Part shown: positions 1 through 8,510 of the stretch, piece after piece | Numbering within the stretch: position 1 is the stretch's first letter | How the letters are laid out: every line of letters begins with the position of its first letter | DNA from: Rubrivivax sp. | GTDB taxonomy: Bacteria > Pseudomonadota > Gammaproteobacteria > Burkholderiales > Burkholderiaceae_C | NCBI GenBank assembly: GCA_016707445.1 | Contig: JADJHR010000007.1 | Location: 124,001-188,000, forward strand | Length of the DNA stretch: 64,000 nt | Direction: 5' to 3' | Notes under the pieces: model-generated | Databases searched by the model: none | The model's input: only the letters and a program-made list of their open reading frames with translations | What the model was told of the DNA's origin: nothing | Program-made: the position numbers and the translations under genes

Positions 1-1509
1 CCAGTCCTCGGGCACACGCTGGCCGTTGGCCACCGCCAGCACCTTGAGCTTGTGGCGGATCAGCGCGTCCAGCGCGGGCCCCAGCTTCACGGCCTCGTCG
101 ATCTTGGACAGGATCACGCCGCGGCAGGTGTTGGCGCGGTAGGCCGACAGCACGTCCTCGGTGGTTTCACCCTGCGCCGCGGCGTTGACCACCAGCAGCC
201 GGTTCACCGAGCGGTGGCTCAGCATGTCCAGCAGTTCCTTGGTGCGCGTGTCGCGCTGCGCCATGCCGGCGGTGTCGATCAGCACCATGCGCTTGGCCGC
301 CAGCAGTTCCAGCAGGTCTTCGAGCGACGCGCGGTCGTGCGCCGTGTGCACCGGCACGCCCAGGATGCGGCCGTAGGCGCGCAGCTGTTCGTGCGCGGCC
401 ACGCGGTAGGCGTCCAGCGTGATCAGGCCCAGGTTGCCCGCCCCATGGCGCGCCGCGAATGCGGCCGCCAGCTTGGCGGTGCTGGTGGTCTTGCCCACGC
501 CGGTCGGGCCGATCAGCGCGTACACGCCACCCACGTCTTCCAGCGCGCTGTCGGACTCGCCGGTGAGCAGGTTGCGCTGCAACACAGCGGCGGCCCAGTC
601 GGTCTCATCACCCTCTGTCGGTAGACCGTCGACCAGCTTGCGCACCAGCGCCGGCGACAGGCCAGTCTCGAGCAGCTTATGCGACAGCAAAGCCTGGCGC
701 GGCTGCCGCTGCATCTTCTCCAGAAAGGCCAGGGCGCCGAAACGCTGCTCGATCAGGCCGCGCATCGAGCGCAGTTCATCCAGCATGCGATGCTGTTCAC
801 GTTGCAGGTCGATCTGCTCGGCCGACGGCTCGTGCGCCGCTGCGGCATGCACCGTCGCCGCCATCGACGCACGGCCGCCAGGGGTCGGCGCGGGGCTGCG
901 GTCGCTACTTTGGCCAGTTGGATGGTCGTGGCCGAAATCGCGACTGGGCTGCCGTTCGTCGTCGTGCAGCGACGGGCTGTCGTCGAACAGGCTGGCACGG
1001 CCCAGTGTGCGCTCGGGTGCGGCCTGGCGCGCGGGCAGCAGGCGCTGCGCGTGCTGCACCGTACGCTGAAGTGCGGGGGTTGCCACCGACGTCGTCGTGC
1101 GTGCCGAAGGGCCCGCGGCCAGTTCGTCGCTGTCGTCTTGGCCGGCCTGACCGGCGAGTTCGCTGCGCCGGCGCTTGAGCATGCGTTCGCGCACGTAATC
1201 CTGGAACGACAGCGTGCTCATCGCCAGGCGCTCGACGTCCTGCTCGACTGGGCCATCGGTGCGCGGCAAGGCCGTCGGTGCGGCCAGGGCCGAAGTGTCG
1301 CTGCCAGCGCGGCGCGGCGCGGTCGCTGCCACACTGGCCGTGGTGCCGAGCTTTTCCAGCTGCTGCAGGCTCTCTGGCGCCATCGCCAGCACTTCCACGC
1401 CTTCGGCGCAAGGGCGGGTGGACATCACGACGGCGTCCTGGCCGAAGGACTGGCGCACCAGGGCCAGCGCCTCGCGCGAGGTGCGTCCGGTGAAACGCTT
1501 GAGGTTCAT
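1..1509 (-). CDS. flhF: Flagellar biosynthesis GTPase FlhF (3' end outside window)
   Basis: FlhF is an SRP-family GTPase that sets flagellar placement and number at the cytoplasmic membrane. Translating the minus strand from the ATG at 1509 gives an open frame that runs off the left edge, so the C-terminus is missing. The start reads MNLKRFTGRTSREAL, the usual FlhF opening. A long, poorly conserved middle (about residues 60-230) leads into the NG domain, with the P-loop GPTGVGKTT, the downstream LITLDAYRVAAHEQL and the G3 motif LIDTAGM. The ATG overlaps the flhA stop by 4 bases (ATGA), so the two are translationally coupled. The identification is secure; only the end is unknown. Confidence 0.95.
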   Translation of the reverse strand, partial: MNLKRFTGRTSREALALVRQSFGQDAVVMSTRPCAEGVEVLAMAPESLQQLEKLGTTASVAATAPRRAGSDTSALAAPTALPRTDGPVEQDVERLAMSTLSFQDYVRERMLKRRRSELAGQAGQDDSDELAAGPSARTTTSVATPALQRTVQHAQRLLPARQAAPERTLGRASLFDDSPSLHDDERQPSRDFGHDHPTGQSSDRSPAPTPGGRASMAATVHAAAAHEPSAEQIDLQREQHRMLDELRSMRGLIEQRFGALAFLEKMQRQPRQALLSHKLLETGLSPALVRKLVDGLPTEGDETDWAAAVLQRNLLTGESDSALEDVGGVYALIGPTGVGKTTSTAKLAAAFAARHGAGNLGLITLDAYRVAAHEQLRAYGRILGVPVHTAHDRASLEDLLELLAAKRMVLIDTAGMAQRDTRTKELLDMLSHRSVNRLLVVNAAAQGETTEDVLSAYRANTCRGVILSKIDEAVKLGPALDALIRHKLKVLAVANGQRVPEDW

Positions 1510-3608
1510 GCGCTCGCTCCGATCACCGATCCGATGCGGATCGAATGCGTTTCAGGAATCTCGCTGTGCGACAGCACCTTCAGCCGCGGCGCCGCACGGC
1601 GCAGCAGTCGGGCGATGGGGGCGCGGATCAGGTCGGGCACCAGCAGGCAGGCGGGCAGGCCCAGCTCTTCTTGCTTGTTGGCGGTTTCGGCGGCGCTGCG
1701 CGTCAGGGTCTCGGCCATGCCAGGGTCGAGCGAGGCCCCGTGCGGCGAGTTCAGTGCCTGCGCCACCAGGCGCTCGAGTTCGGGTTCGAGCGCGATCACG
1801 TCCAGCTCCTTCACCGAACCGTAGATCTGCTGCACGATCACCGGCGCCATGTGCACGCGGATGCGGCCGGCCAGCTCGCCGGCGTCGCTGACGCTGCCCG
1901 CATGCTCGGCCAGGCATTCCACGATCGAGCGCATGTCGCGGATGTGGACACCTTCTTCCAGCAGCAGCTGCAGCACTTTCTGCAGGGTGGCGATTCCGAC
2001 CATCTTGGGGACCACGTCTTCGATCAGTTTGGGGGCCAGCTTGGTCACATGCTCGACCAGGGCCTGGGTTTCGATTCGACCCAGCAACTTGGCCGCACTC
2101 GTCTGCATCAAGTGTGAAAGATGGGTGGCCACGACGGTGCCGCAATCAACCACCGTAAAGCCACTCATTTGGGCGGTCTCCTTGTGCCGCTCGTCGATCC
2201 AGATGGCGGGCAGGCCGAAGGCGGGGTCGATCGTCTTGGTGCCAGGCAGCGCAATGCTGGCGCCGCCCGGGTTGATGGCCAGGAACTGGCCCGGGAAGGC
2301 CTCGCCCTCGCCCACCACCGCACCGCGCAGCGTGACGCGGTAGACGCTGGGCTTGAGCTCGAGGTTGTCGCGGATGTGCACCGGCGGCGGCAGGAAGCCG
2401 ACGTCCTGCGCGAACTTCTTGCGCACGCCCTTGATGCGGCCGAGCAGGTCGCCGCCGCTGCCGGCACGCGCCTTGTCGACCAGCGCGATCAGCCGGTAGC
2501 CGACCTCCAGGCCCAGCGTGTCGACCGGTACCAGGTCGTCCCAGCTGGCCTCGGTGGCCGCCACCGGCGCTTCGCCGGGCACGGGCGGCGCGGCCGCACG
2601 TGCCGCGGCCGCCTTGGCCTTGCGCAGCATCAGCCAGGACATCCAGCCCAGGGCGCCGCCGACGATCCAGAACACCAGGTGCGGCATGCCCGGCACCAGG
2701 CCGAGCGAGAACACAATGCCCGCAGCGATGCCCAGCGAGCGCGGCGAGTCGAACACCTGGCCGCGAATCTGGGCACCGATGTCCTCGTCCTTGCCCACGC
2801 GCGAAACCACCATCGCCGACGCCACCGAGATCAGCAGCGCCGGAATCTGCGCCACCAGCGCGTCACCCACGGCCAGCGTGACGTAGCTGCGAGCGGCTTC
2901 GCCGGCGCTCATGTCGTGGCTGGTCATGCCGATGATGAAGCCGCCGACGATGGTGATGAACAGGATCAGCAGGCCAGCCATCGCGTCGCCGCGAACGAAC
3001 TTGCTGGCACCGTCCATCGACCCGAAGAAGTCGGCCTCTTCACCCACCTCGGCACGCCGCTTGCGCGCCTCGTTCTCGTCGATCAGGCCGGCGTTGAGGT
3101 CGGCGTCGATCGCCATCTGCTTGCCCGGCATCGCGTCCAGCGTGAAGCGCGCGCCGACCTCGGCGATGCGCTCGGCACCCTTGGTGACGACGACGAAGTT
3201 GATGACGACCAGGATCGCAAACACGATCAGGCCGACCGCGAAGTTGTCGCCGATCAGCACGTGGCCGAAGGACTCGATCACCTTGCCGGCGGCGCCCGAG
3301 CCGTTGTGGCCGCCCATCAGCACCACGCGCGTCGATGCCACGTTCAACGACAGGCGCATCAGCGTGGTCACCAGCAGCACCGTCGGCAGCGCCGCGAAGT
3401 CCAGCGGCTTGATCATCTGCGACGACACCATCATCACCATCAGCGCCATCGCGATGTTCAGCGTGAACAGCAGGTCCAGCGCCAGCGGCGGCAGCGGCAG
3501 CACCATCATCGACAGCATCAGCACGACGAAGGCCGGCATCGTCAGCGCCTTCACACCGCTGGCCTGCTCGCCCGCCAGCGACTGCAGTCGCAACAGCAGC
3601 GGCTTCAT
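1506..3608 (-). CDS. flhA: Flagellar type III export protein FlhA
   Basis: FlhA forms the nonameric export gate of the flagellar type III secretion system in the inner membrane. The 700-residue length matches the family. About eight hydrophobic helices fill residues 20-330. The FHIPEP signature region is visible as RFTLDAMPGKQMAIDADLN in the loop between helices. The soluble C-terminal half (about 350-700) would bind chaperone-substrate complexes. The gene overlaps flhB upstream and flhF downstream by 4 bases each, giving a flhB-flhA-flhF operon in the order common in Burkholderiales. Confidence 0.97.
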   Translation of the reverse strand: MKPLLLRLQSLAGEQASGVKALTMPAFVVLMLSMMVLPLPPLALDLLFTLNIAMALMVMMVSSQMIKPLDFAALPTVLLVTTLMRLSLNVASTRVVLMGGHNGSGAAGKVIESFGHVLIGDNFAVGLIVFAILVVINFVVVTKGAERIAEVGARFTLDAMPGKQMAIDADLNAGLIDENEARKRRAEVGEEADFFGSMDGASKFVRGDAMAGLLILFITIVGGFIIGMTSHDMSAGEAARSYVTLAVGDALVAQIPALLISVASAMVVSRVGKDEDIGAQIRGQVFDSPRSLGIAAGIVFSLGLVPGMPHLVFWIVGGALGWMSWLMLRKAKAAAARAAAPPVPGEAPVAATEASWDDLVPVDTLGLEVGYRLIALVDKARAGSGGDLLGRIKGVRKKFAQDVGFLPPPVHIRDNLELKPSVYRVTLRGAVVGEGEAFPGQFLAINPGGASIALPGTKTIDPAFGLPAIWIDERHKETAQMSGFTVVDCGTVVATHLSHLMQTSAAKLLGRIETQALVEHVTKLAPKLIEDVVPKMVGIATLQKVLQLLLEEGVHIRDMRSIVECLAEHAGSVSDAGELAGRIRVHMAPVIVQQIYGSVKELDVIALEPELERLVAQALNSPHGASLDPGMAETLTRSAAETANKQEELGLPACLLVPDLIRAPIARLLRRAAPRLKVLSHSEIPETHSIRIGSVIGASA

Positions 3609-4771
3609 GCTTCAACGCTCCGACGGCGCGCGGCACGCGGCTGCACCAGGCCGTTGTGCGGATCGAGCTCGGGCGGCACCTGCGGCGTGGGTGCCGGCAT
3701 GGCCGCCTTCTCGCGCACCTCGCTGCGCAGCTGGTAGACCCAGGCCAGCACCTGCGCCACCGCGCCGAACAGCGCCGCCGGCACCTCCTGGTCGATCTCG
3801 GTGTGGGCGTACAGCGCACGCGCCAGCGGCGGCGCCTGCAGCACCGGCACCTTGTGTTCGGCGGCGATGTCGCGGATGCGCAGCGCCACCAGGTCGATGC
3901 CCTTGGCCACCACCTTGGGCGCAGTCATCGAGGCTTCGTCGTACTTCAGCGCCACCGCGTAGTGGGTGGGGTTCATCACCACCAGGTCGGCCTGCGGCAC
4001 CGCGGCCAGCATGCGGCTGCGCGCCAATTGCCGCATGCGCGACTTGATCTTGCCCTTCATCTCGAAGTTGCCCTCGACGTCCTTCATCTCCTGCTTGACT
4101 TCCTGGTGACTCATCTTCAGCTGCTCGGCCACACGCCAGCGCTGCAGCGGCACGTCGATCAGGCTCGTTGCGGCAATCGCCAGCAGCAGCAGCACCACGC
4201 CACCGCGCAGCAGATCGCCCGAGTGCGCCAAAGCCGTGGGCAGAGGCAGTGCGCTGAGGTGGACGAACTCGTCCAGGTGCTGGCGCAGGTACAGCGCCCC
4301 GATCACCAGCAACACCGTGGCCAGCGTGCAGGCCTTGATGGTCTCTACCAGCTGCGTCTTGGACAGCATGCGCGGCAACCCGGTCAGCGGGTTGAGCTTG
4401 CCGAACTTGGGCTGCAGCGGCTTGAGCGTGAAGTTCCAGCCGCCCGACAGCAGGCCCGCGGCCAGCGCCGCCAGCAGCGTGGCGGCCCCCATCGGCAGCA
4501 CCAGCAGCATCAACCCGGTGGTCTGCTGCAGCAACAGACCGAGCATGCCGTCGTTGCTGACCAGCGCCTGGGCGTCGAAGCGCAGCCCGCTGCGCAGCGA
4601 CAGCCGCAGCCGTTCGATCAGCTGCGGCGTCAGGCCGATCAGCAGCACGGTGCCCACGCCGATGGCCGCCAGGTGACCGAGGTCGCGCGAGCGCGGCACC
4701 TGGCCGTCTTCGCGGGCCTTGGAGATCTTGCGCGGTGTTGCCGGTAGGGTGCGGTCTTGGGCGTCGGACAT
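3605..4771 (-). CDS. flhB: Flagellar export switch protein FlhB
   Basis: FlhB controls substrate switching from rod/hook to filament export and works beside FlhA in the inner membrane. The protein has 388 residues. The N-terminus (TPRKISKAREDGQVPRSRD) is typical, four hydrophobic helices lie at about residues 35-215, and the autocleavage motif NPTH is at residues 267-270, where the protein cuts itself between Asn and Pro. A Pro-rich C-terminal tail follows. It is the first gene of the flhB-flhA-flhF run. About 190 bases without a convincing gene separate it from the next upstream gene. Confidence 0.97.
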   Translation of the reverse strand: MSDAQDRTLPATPRKISKAREDGQVPRSRDLGHLAAIGVGTVLLIGLTPQLIERLRLSLRSGLRFDAQALVSNDGMLGLLLQQTTGLMLLVLPMGAATLLAALAAGLLSGGWNFTLKPLQPKFGKLNPLTGLPRMLSKTQLVETIKACTLATVLLVIGALYLRQHLDEFVHLSALPLPTALAHSGDLLRGGVVLLLLAIAATSLIDVPLQRWRVAEQLKMSHQEVKQEMKDVEGNFEMKGKIKSRMRQLARSRMLAAVPQADLVVMNPTHYAVALKYDEASMTAPKVVAKGIDLVALRIRDIAAEHKVPVLQAPPLARALYAHTEIDQEVPAALFGAVAQVLAWVYQLRSEVREKAAMPAPTPQVPPELDPHNGLVQPRAARRRSVEA

Positions 4772-4958
4772 GGTTGCTGGCCCCCAGATGGGAGCCCTGC
4801 CATGGTGCCGACGCCTCAGCCGGACTTGAGCCGGATAAGAACGACTTTGGGCGCTGTATTCGCCGCCGCGCGGTCGGCGCCTTGCGCTGCGCCGCGGCCA
4901 GGCTGCGCCGACGCGGTGCGCGCTGCGGTCACCGACGCGAGGCGGCCCGCGCCGTCGT

Positions 4959-5276
4959 TCACATCAGGACCCCAGGGCGTACGGCTTGGTGGAACCAGCG
5001 GTTGCCGCCGGCGACCAGGGCATCGGCGCCCTTGCAGCCGCTCTTTCGGATGACGTCGGTGTAGTTCACCGGGGCTGCCGCGCCGGCCGCCACCGCGCCT
5101 GCCGGCGCTGCCGCGGCGGCCTGGCACTGGTAGCAGGTGCAGCGGATGGCGGATGGCGGCGTCTGCCGCGCTGCATTGCGCGGCGGCGAACCCGCCGCCT
5201 TGGCCGCAACCACTCTGGACGCGGCCAGGTCGGTGAAGCCTGCCGGGAACCCTGTACTCAGGATGTTCGAAGTCAT
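4959..5276 (-). CDS. Small hypothetical protein with a CxxC motif, in the flagellar cluster
   Basis: A 105-residue frame lies between cheZ and flhB on the same strand as its neighbours. The chosen ATG (MTSNILSTGFPAGFTDLAAS) is better than the upstream in-frame starts because the sequence before it is basic and unstructured. The protein has no hydrophobic helix. It carries CTCYQCQ near residue 46, an Ala/Pro-rich stretch, and a more conserved-looking end (NYTDVIRKSGCKGADALVAG). I do not recognise the family. Its position suggests a flagellar role, but that is only inferred. It could also be a lineage-specific gene without a motility function. Confidence 0.5.
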   Translation of the reverse strand: MTSNILSTGFPAGFTDLAASRVVAAKAAGSPPRNAARQTPPSAIRCTCYQCQAAAAAPAGAVAAGAAAPVNYTDVIRKSGCKGADALVAGGNRWFHQAVRPGVLM

Positions 5277-5419
5277 GCGCCTTCCCCGAAACGTCGATCC
5301 CTGGAAGAACGGCAGAAAGCGTCCGCTGTTGAGGCGATCTTGCCGGTACACGGCCAACCGCTGCCAGCCCCTGTCAAGCAATGCACGAATTGCCGCACGA
5401 ATCGCTGCGCACCATGGCA

Positions 5420-5439
5420 AAGGGGCCCGCAGGCCCCTT
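5420..5439 (-). terminator. Possible terminator downstream of cheZ
   Basis: AAGGGGCC and GGCCCCTT form an 8-bp stem with a CGCA loop, 17 bases after the cheZ stop. On the minus strand the stem is followed by only a short T tract (TTT), so it is a weak intrinsic terminator at best. It would end the motAB/cheYZ transcription unit. Confidence 0.45.
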
Positions 5440-5456
5440 GCCGTCGCGCCGAACGA

Positions 5457-6107
5457 TCAGAAGCCCAGGCTGGCCAGCAGGTCGTCGACCTCGCCCTGGT
5501 TGCTGACCACGTCGGTACGGCCTTCGGGCGTGACCACCGGGCCGTTGAGCATGCTGAGATCGATCTTCTCGCGCTGGTCGGGAGGTACCACCTGCACCAG
5601 CAGCTTGACCAGGCTGTCTTCCAGATCGTTGGCCAGGCAGACCACCTTGGCCACCACCTGCCCGGTGAGGTCGTGAAAGTCCTGCGCCAGCATGATGTCG
5701 GTCAGGTGGCGGTCGATGCGGGCGGTGCGCGCCTCGACGTCGGCGACGAAATTGAACACCGCGCCCGAAGCCACGGCCCGCACCGGGTCGGTGGACAGCA
5801 CCTGCGCCAGGGCGTGCGTCTGCTGCGAGATGCAGCTGTGCTCTTCCTTGGCGTGCTCGACCGAGGTCAGCACCTTGTCGGCGGCCACCGCGGTTTTCTC
5901 GGCGATGTAGGTCAGCCGGCTGCGCGCATCGGGCAGGCCGTCGGCAGCAGCCTGCAACTGCGGCATCACGCCCAGCTGCTGCAGCGTGTCGTGCAGCAAC
6001 CGGGTCAGTGCGCCGAGCTGCAGGAACACCTGCTCGGGGCTGGCGGAGCTGACGAGCTGCGCCGCATGGCCGGGTCGCATCAGGATCTGGGCGTTGTCCA
6101 TCTTCAT
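5457..6107 (-). CDS. cheZ: CheY-P phosphatase CheZ
   Basis: CheZ dephosphorylates CheY-P and so resets the flagellar motor signal. The 216-residue length is normal. The active-site segment QDFHDLTGQ spans residues 142-150; by alignment with E. coli CheZ, D146 and Q150 would be the residues inserted into the CheY active site. The C-terminal CheY-binding helix is intact (GEVDDLLASLGF at the very end). It lies 19 bases downstream of cheY and is surely co-transcribed with it. Confidence 0.95.
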   Translation of the reverse strand: MKMDNAQILMRPGHAAQLVSSASPEQVFLQLGALTRLLHDTLQQLGVMPQLQAAADGLPDARSRLTYIAEKTAVAADKVLTSVEHAKEEHSCISQQTHALAQVLSTDPVRAVASGAVFNFVADVEARTARIDRHLTDIMLAQDFHDLTGQVVAKVVCLANDLEDSLVKLLVQVVPPDQREKIDLSMLNGPVVTPEGRTDVVSNQGEVDDLLASLGF

Positions 6108-6126
6108 GTGTGCGCTCCTGATGCGT

Positions 6127-6525
6127 TCAGACCGTGGCGGCCAGCTTCTGCAGGATCTTCTGCACCTTCTCTTCCAGCGTGGCCTTGGTGAACGGCTTGA
6201 CGATGTAGCCGGCGGCGCCGCTCTGAGCGGCCAGCACGATGTCTTCCTTGCGCGCCTCGGCGGTGACCATCAGCACCGGCAGGTGCTTCAGGCTGTCGTC
6301 GGCCTTGATGGCCTTGAGCAGCTCGAAGCCGTTCATGTTCGGCATGTTGATGTCGGACACCACGAAGTCGAACTTGGCCGCCTTCAGCAGGCCCAGTGCC
6401 ACCGCACCGTCCTCGGCCTCTTCGGCGTTGTTGCAGCCCATTTCCTTCAGCAGGCCGCGCACGATGCGCCGCATGGTGGAGAAATCGTCGACGATCAAGA
6501 ACTTCAGGTCAGTCGGGTTGCTCAT
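6127..6525 (-). CDS. cheY: Chemotaxis response regulator CheY
   Basis: Single receiver-domain regulator that binds FliM when phosphorylated. From the chosen ATG (MSNPTDLKFLIVDDF) it has 132 residues, close to the usual 129. An in-frame start 48 bases upstream would add an unconserved tail. Acidic pocket residues are D13 and D14, the phosphoacceptor is D58 in VVSDINMPN, and the conserved T88 and K110 (VKPFT) are present. It is followed directly by cheZ. A FliA-type promoter candidate sits 55-82 bases upstream. Confidence 0.96.
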   Translation of the reverse strand: MSNPTDLKFLIVDDFSTMRRIVRGLLKEMGCNNAEEAEDGAVALGLLKAAKFDFVVSDINMPNMNGFELLKAIKADDSLKHLPVLMVTAEARKEDIVLAAQSGAAGYIVKPFTKATLEEKVQKILQKLAATV

Positions 6526-6579
6526 GGCAGGGGGCCTCGTGGAGGTGCGGGTAATGGTGTGCAGGGGGTGCACCCCGTG

Positions 6580-6607
6580 ATATCGGTCAATCCGGGGCTG
6601 AACTTGA
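6580..6607 (-). promoter_or_regulatory. Candidate sigma-28 (FliA) promoter for cheYZ
   Basis: Reading the minus strand, TCAAGTTC (6 of 8 matches to TAAAGTTT) is followed after 12 bases by ACCGATAT (6 of 8 matches to GCCGATAA). The spacing is one longer than the usual 11. It lies between the motB stop and cheY, where a late flagellar promoter is expected. Confidence 0.5.
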
Positions 6608-6619
6608 GCCGGCCGTGCG

Positions 6620-7564
6620 TCATCGTCGCGGTGGCACCAGCTGCGGTGCGATCGAAGGCTCGTCGTCCTCGGCCGGCGCGACCGCGTCGGGTGCGGTGCG
6701 GAAGAATCGGTCCTCGGCGTCGCGGTTCATCACGATCAGGCTGATGCGCCGGTTGCTCGGCGCCAACGGGTCCTTGGGCTCGAACAGCGAACTGGCCGCC
6801 AGGCCCTGCACGCGCAGTGGCCGGTCCTCAGGCAGGCCGCCGGCCATCAACTCGCGCCGCGACGCGTTGGCGCGGTCTGCCGACAGCTCCCAGTTGCTGT
6901 AGCCGCGGTCGCCCCCGCCGAAGGCTGCGGCGTCGGTATGGCCCTCCAGCGTCAGCCGGTTGGGCACTTCACCCAACACCGAGCCGATGGCGCGCAGCAG
7001 GTCGCGCATATAGGGTTTGACCAGGGCCGAGCCGCTGTCGAACATCGGCCGGCTGCCTTCGTCGACGATCTGGATGCGCAGCCCGTCACGCGTCATGTCC
7101 AGCCGGATCTGGTTGCGCAGCGCCGCCAGCATCGCATTGGCCGCGACCTTCTCCTCGATCTTCTTCTTCAGCTCTTCGAGCTTGGCTTTCTCGGCGCGGA
7201 TCTGCTCGGCTTTCAGCGCCTGCAGGTTGACGGTCTTGCGCTCTTGCTTGTTCTCGCCGCTCTTCACCTGGCCGTTGCTGCGCGACAGGTCCTGGCCGCC
7301 GCCCTTGATCAGGCTCGAAGAATCGCCCGAGCCCGAACCGCCGCCCAGCATCGACACCTTGAGCGGCGACGCAAAGTAGTCGGCAATGCCCTTCTTGTCG
7401 CCATCGGTGGTGCTGCCCAGCAGCCACATCAGCAGGAAGAAGGCCATCATGGCCGTCACGAAGTCGGCGTAGGCAATCTTCCAGGCGCCGCCATGCACGG
7501 CATGGCCGCCCTTCTTGACGCGCTTGATGATGATCGGCTGCAGCTTCTTCGCGTCACCGGCCAT
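6620..7564 (-). CDS. motB: Flagellar motor stator protein MotB
   Basis: MotB anchors the stator to peptidoglycan and carries the proton-binding aspartate. The 314-residue protein has a short basic cytoplasmic start, one transmembrane helix at about residues 28-50, and the essential Asp as D34 in AYADFVTAMM. A charged linker rich in Lys/Glu (about residues 100-150) precedes an OmpA-like peptidoglycan-binding domain (LEGHTDAAAFGG, about residue 205 onward; NRRISLIVMNRD near the end). It follows motA after 3 bases. Confidence 0.96.
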   Translation of the reverse strand: MAGDAKKLQPIIIKRVKKGGHAVHGGAWKIAYADFVTAMMAFFLLMWLLGSTTDGDKKGIADYFASPLKVSMLGGGSGSGDSSSLIKGGGQDLSRSNGQVKSGENKQERKTVNLQALKAEQIRAEKAKLEELKKKIEEKVAANAMLAALRNQIRLDMTRDGLRIQIVDEGSRPMFDSGSALVKPYMRDLLRAIGSVLGEVPNRLTLEGHTDAAAFGGGDRGYSNWELSADRANASRRELMAGGLPEDRPLRVQGLAASSLFEPKDPLAPSNRRISLIVMNRDAEDRFFRTAPDAVAPAEDDEPSIAPQLVPPRR

Positions 7565-7567
7565 GAT

Positions 7568-8425
7568 TTACTTCTTCTTCACGTGGGATTCGAGCTCGAC
7601 GAAGGTCGGGCGGTCACCGGAGTACAGCACCTTGCGGCCGAACTCGATGGCCACCTGCGGCGCGTAACCCTGCATGCTGGCCAGCAGCGTGGTCTTGATG
7701 CACTGCAGTTCCTTGCCGGCGTCCTCGACCTTCTGCTCCAGCAGGCCACCCAGCGGCTCGACGAAGCCGTAGGCCAGCAGGATGCCCAGGAAGGTACCGA
7801 CCAGGGCCGAACCGATCATGCCGCCCAGCACCGCCGGCGGCTGACCGACCGAGCCCATGGTGTTCACCACGCCCAGCACCGCAGCCACGATGCCAAAGGC
7901 CGGCAGCCCGCCGGCCAGGCGCGCGATGGCAGCCACCGCGGCGTGTTCTTCGGCATGGTGGGTGTCGATCTCGTTGTCCATCAAGGATTCGATCTCGTGC
8001 GCGTTCAGGTTGCCCGAAACCATCATGCGCAGGTAGTCGGTGATGAACTCGGTGACGTGGTGGTCGTTGCCCACCGCCGGGTACTTCTGGAACAGCGGGC
8101 TGTTGTGCGGTTCCTCGACGTCCTTCTCGATCGACATCAGGCCTTCCTTGCGAGCCTTCTGCAGGATGTCGTACATCAGGGCCAGCAGTTCCATGTAGCG
8201 GGCCTTGCTGAACTTGCTGCCCTTGAAGCAGGCCGCCAGGCCCCGGATCGACGCCTTGACCACCTTCATCTGGTTGTTGGCCAGGAAGGCGCCGCAGGCA
8301 GCGCCGAAGATGGTGATCATCTCGAACGGCAGGGCATGCAGGATGACGCCGATGTTGCCGCCGTGCACGATATACACGCCGAAGACGCAGCCGAGTGCGA
8401 GGATCCAGCCGACGATGACGAACAT
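7568..8425 (-). CDS. motA: Flagellar motor stator protein MotA
   Basis: MotA forms the proton channel with MotB and applies torque to FliG. The protein is 285 residues with four hydrophobic helices (about 3-20, 33-50, 170-195, 200-225). The large cytoplasmic loop holds the charged residues that meet FliG: in KARKEGLMSIEKD they are R92 and E100, matching R90 and E98 of E. coli. It is the first gene after the sigma-28 promoter inside the preceding gene and is coupled closely to motB. Confidence 0.96.
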   Translation of the reverse strand: MFVIVGWILALGCVFGVYIVHGGNIGVILHALPFEMITIFGAACGAFLANNQMKVVKASIRGLAACFKGSKFSKARYMELLALMYDILQKARKEGLMSIEKDVEEPHNSPLFQKYPAVGNDHHVTEFITDYLRMMVSGNLNAHEIESLMDNEIDTHHAEEHAAVAAIARLAGGLPAFGIVAAVLGVVNTMGSVGQPPAVLGGMIGSALVGTFLGILLAYGFVEPLGGLLEQKVEDAGKELQCIKTTLLASMQGYAPQVAIEFGRKVLYSGDRPTFVELESHVKKK

Positions 8426-8483
8426 GTTGGGTTTCTAGTCGTTGCCCCGTGCGGGGGTACCGGTACGGGAGGGGTTCGCTGTC

Positions 8484-8510
8484 TTATCGGCCAATGCGCG
8501 CTTTCATTGA
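8484..8510 (-). promoter_or_regulatory. Sigma-28 (FliA) promoter for motAB, inside the methyltransferase 3' end
   Basis: On the minus strand TCAATGAA is followed by exactly 11 bases and a perfect GCCGATAA -10 element. The TAA stop of the upstream methyltransferase is part of the -10 element. motA starts about 60 bases further on. The -35 match is poor (3 of 8), but the -10 match and spacing are exact. Confidence 0.7.

Noticed and set aside
2121..3737. A 538-codon plus-strand frame over flhA
   Set aside because: Pure antisense shadow of flhA, very rich in His/Gln/Arg.
5400..5450. A tRNA or small RNA at the GGGGCC hairpin after cheZ
   Set aside because: Only one short stem, no cloverleaf or T-loop sequence; better read as a weak terminator.
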